Origin: Bacteroides ilei
GTDB taxonomy: Bacteria; Bacteroidota; Bacteroidia; Bacteroidales; Bacteroidaceae
Direction of reading: 5' to 3'
Length of the DNA stretch: 64,000 nt
Assembly: GCF_900128495.1 (NCBI RefSeq)
Contig: NZ_LT635801.1
Location: forward strand, 62,001 to 126,000
The notes under the pieces are model-generated. The model was not told where the DNA came from. It did not search any database and was given only the letters and a program-made list of their open reading frames with translations. Both the position numbers and the translations under genes were made by a program. Position 1 is the stretch's first letter; every line of letters starts with the position of its first letter. This document shows positions 62,047-64,000 of this stretch, piece after piece.

Positions 62047-63953
62047 AATGTCTGGTTGTAGAAGAAGTCGTGATAGGTATCATTACCAATGTTAATTATA
62101 TACATGTTTTCTCTTGCACGGGTTATCGCCGTATATATCGTTTGTGGCGACATTGGGCGAAATGTCGTATTATGCAAAATAAGATCACTCTCTAGAATAA
62201 CTATAACTGAAGGAGATTCCCATCCCTTGAAACTTTGTATGGTAGATATTTTTAAACAACGTTTATCTGTCGTAAACAATTGCTTTCTTGTTCGTTCAAG
62301 TGCCTCAAAATCTCTATTAAATTTCCAGTTGGCTATCTTTTCATCATTAACCTGATGTATTTGCTTTAACCGTTCAAGAACTTCGTTTGAAATAAATGTT
62401 ATTTCTGTTTGTTCGTTAGTCTTTTGTCGATAAAGAATGTCAATATTGCGAAGCAATTTTGTTGACGAAGCAAGTATAACAAAGTCTTTTGCTTCGTTAT
62501 TGTCATTGGAAATGATGTTGATAATATTAGTTACTATGGACTCAAAGGAATTATTTTGTCTTAAATCAATATAGGTTAAAATTTGGAAGTTGAATGTATT
62601 TAACATGGCATTCTCCGCAGCCATATCATCGGTAGGTAAATTTGCCATAAATTGCGTTTGAAATGCTGTGGCAAGATTAGCAAGGCGTGGATTAGTAAAT
62701 CTTCGGCTGGTTGTTAATTGCCGATTCCACTGTCCCCCAATAATGCCTAAGCGAATGTCTCCATTTGTATCTAAAGGTCGTTGATATACATTTTGTTTGG
62801 GATCTCCAAACACTACTAGTTCACCATTAGACTCTAAGAGAAAATTCCGCATGACGATACGAAGCCATTCCGTAGTATAGTCTTGAACCTCATCAACGAA
62901 AATAGCAGAATATTTCTTATGATTTGGGGAGTTATCAAAGAAAGTTTCGTCTTGATATGAGTCAAATTCAACATGTAACTTACATTCTGCAGCACGTATT
63001 CTAAAGAACTGATGATAAGGATATATGTCTATTTTTTCCCATGAGAAATCCTCCCGAATTTCGGATAACCTAAACTTCAGATAATTTGCTAATGTAATGT
63101 TATAGGTTAACACTAAGACATCACCTCCAGTACGTTTCATGGCATTTACCGCTCTAAAAGCAAGTACTTGAGTTTTTCCAGAACCAGCGACACCACTTAT
63201 TTTCTGTTGTGTTATACTACTTTCCGATAGTCGCTTCTGTGCACCAATAGGTTGCATATCAATGCGTCCTTCCTGATATGAATGCCAGGATGGAGATATT
63301 ATTCTAGCCAATTTCCTTCTTACTACATCGTCAAAAGTATTGTTGTTGTATAGGAAACCTATGGTAGTATACAAATTTTGTGATATTTCTCTATTATCAA
63401 TAATCTCCCTACCGAAGATAAAGGTAAAATTAAAGACGTTATTCTGATATTTAAAAAATTTTTTTATTTCGTCAATAGAGTTCTCTGAGAACACAACCGC
63501 CTTTTTGATAAGACTAAAATTCCGACTATCTTCAATGGTACTCATCAAAAGTTCTTCTATACCATCCTTAATGCTCAATTGACATACACTAATAAGGTCA
63601 ATGGGAGATTGATATAGTTTCCCATGTACATTTATTTCCTTTTTATCTTCTGATAATGTACACTCATTTAAGTCCTCCTCGAACACGTTCAGTAGAAGAA
63701 TCCCCTTATTAGGTCTAACGATAATAAAATCTACAGACACTTCGTTTACTACTGCATCAATATACATTATGTCATCCACAGACAGAATATTCTCAAGTCT
63801 CCATGCGACTCTTGCTTTTTGATATGATAGCACATGATTCTGTATCTGCAAACGTAAATCATATTCATTATATATTGCCTCGTGCCTCTCATTCACTAGA
63901 TCTAATTTGTTAAGATCAATTGTTGCACCATTGTACTCAAAACATCTTGTCAT
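62043..63953 (-). CDS. SF1 UvrD/Rep-like helicase with NERD-like N-terminus
   Basis: A 636-residue protein. The N-terminal 200 residues contain NERD-like strands (AVVNEVSVDFIIVRPNKGIL) but the usual E-V-K nuclease motif is replaced (LLNVFEEDL), so nuclease activity is doubtful. The helicase half has SGVAGSGKTQVLAFRAVNAM (Walker A), VLTYNITLANYLKFRL (Ia), AIFVDEVQDYTTEWLRIVMR (II), VVFGDPKQNVYQRPLD (III), SRRFTNPRLANLATAF (IV), ISTIQSFKGWESPSVIVILE (V) and YTAITRARENMYIINIG (VI). All motor motifs are intact. It is coupled at both ends to neighbouring genes by ATGA overlaps. This cargo suits anti-phage or plasmid-control duty; that is inferred. Confidence 0.88.
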   Translation of the reverse strand: MTRCFEYNGATIDLNKLDLVNERHEAIYNEYDLRLQIQNHVLSYQKARVAWRLENILSVDDIMYIDAVVNEVSVDFIIVRPNKGILLLNVFEEDLNECTLSEDKKEINVHGKLYQSPIDLISVCQLSIKDGIEELLMSTIEDSRNFSLIKKAVVFSENSIDEIKKFFKYQNNVFNFTFIFGREIIDNREISQNLYTTIGFLYNNNTFDDVVRRKLARIISPSWHSYQEGRIDMQPIGAQKRLSESSITQQKISGVAGSGKTQVLAFRAVNAMKRTGGDVLVLTYNITLANYLKFRLSEIREDFSWEKIDIYPYHQFFRIRAAECKLHVEFDSYQDETFFDNSPNHKKYSAIFVDEVQDYTTEWLRIVMRNFLLESNGELVVFGDPKQNVYQRPLDTNGDIRLGIIGGQWNRQLTTSRRFTNPRLANLATAFQTQFMANLPTDDMAAENAMLNTFNFQILTYIDLRQNNSFESIVTNIINIISNDNNEAKDFVILASSTKLLRNIDILYRQKTNEQTEITFISNEVLERLKQIHQVNDEKIANWKFNRDFEALERTRKQLFTTDKRCLKISTIQSFKGWESPSVIVILESDLILHNTTFRPMSPQTIYTAITRARENMYIINIGNDTYHDFFYNQTL

Positions 63954-64000
63954 ACAAGTATAGGGATGCGCTGTTCTTCTTGTGCGTGCATAACGTACAC
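63950..64000 (-). CDS. 3' end of a coupled upstream gene (partial)
   Basis: On the minus strand a frame is open from the window edge to a TGA at 63950-63952, encoding ...MHAQEEQRIPILV. Its stop overlaps the helicase ATG (63951-63953) as ATGA, the same arrangement as between helicase and TerB-like genes. Only about 16 residues are visible, so the product is unknown; it could also be chance sequence. Confidence 0.4.
   Translation of the reverse strand: MYVMHAQEEQRIPILV

Noticed and set aside
1..64000. CRISPR arrays, tRNA or rRNA genes
   Set aside because: No array of regularly spaced direct repeats with unique spacers and no recognisable tRNA or rRNA sequence was seen on either strand; the 23-base ggtacc arrays are IS21 ends.

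Overview
The window comes from a member of the Bacteroidaceae (Bacteroides or Phocaeicola). The evidence is three SusC/SusD gene pairs, lipoproteins with Bacteroidetes-type signal peptides, a fimbrillin/GLUG-type surface lipoprotein, and promoters of the Bacteroides form TTTG/TTG-N19-20-TAnnTTTG. It also carries Bacteroides-style IS1182, IS66 and IS21 elements and a mobilizable element.

Bases 1-16060 are mostly chromosomal core. They hold the start of a fimbrillin-like surface lipoprotein that runs off the left edge, then an NAD-type glutamate dehydrogenase divergent from an unusual receiver-receiver-PPDK_N protein. Next come an AraC regulator, a calycin-like lipoprotein, an IS1182-family element, a PCMD lipoprotein with an outer-membrane barrel, an NADP-type glutamate dehydrogenase, a 57-residue membrane peptide and a malic enzyme with a phosphotransacetylase-like tail. 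Bases 16365-23688 are an RND efflux operon (adaptor, pump, outer-membrane factor) followed by a divergent LpxA-like acyltransferase and a TetR regulator. Bases 23735-27525 are an overlapping SGNH-SGNH-MBOAT set that looks like an O-acetylation system for a surface glycan. An ALDH3-type aldehyde dehydrogenase follows.

Bases 29136-44872 form the most striking system: a SusC/SusD shufflon. One complete SusC/SusD pair faces left. A tyrosine recombinase and two further SusC/SusD pairs face right. Both right-facing SusC genes lack start codon, signal peptide and N-terminal segment, and open exactly at a 17-bp sequence (agttcggcgaaaacttt). The same sequence lies in inverted orientation inside codons 68-73 of the complete SusC. 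Inversion between these sites would move the single promoter and secretion signal onto another SusC/SusD pair, so the cell would display one of three nutrient receptors at a time.

Bases 45000-50420 contain two different IS66-family elements in tandem. From about 50420 to the right edge lies an integrative mobilizable element: integrase, unknown helical protein, DUF3853-like HTH protein, VapE-like ATPase, two small proteins, a probable oriT region, MobC, a relaxase whose frame shifts at an A7 run, and a membrane-anchored mobilization protein cut by an IS21-family element with a 5-bp target duplication. At the right edge a leftward, translationally coupled operon (partial gene, SF1 helicase, TerB-like protein) looks like accessory, possibly defensive, cargo.
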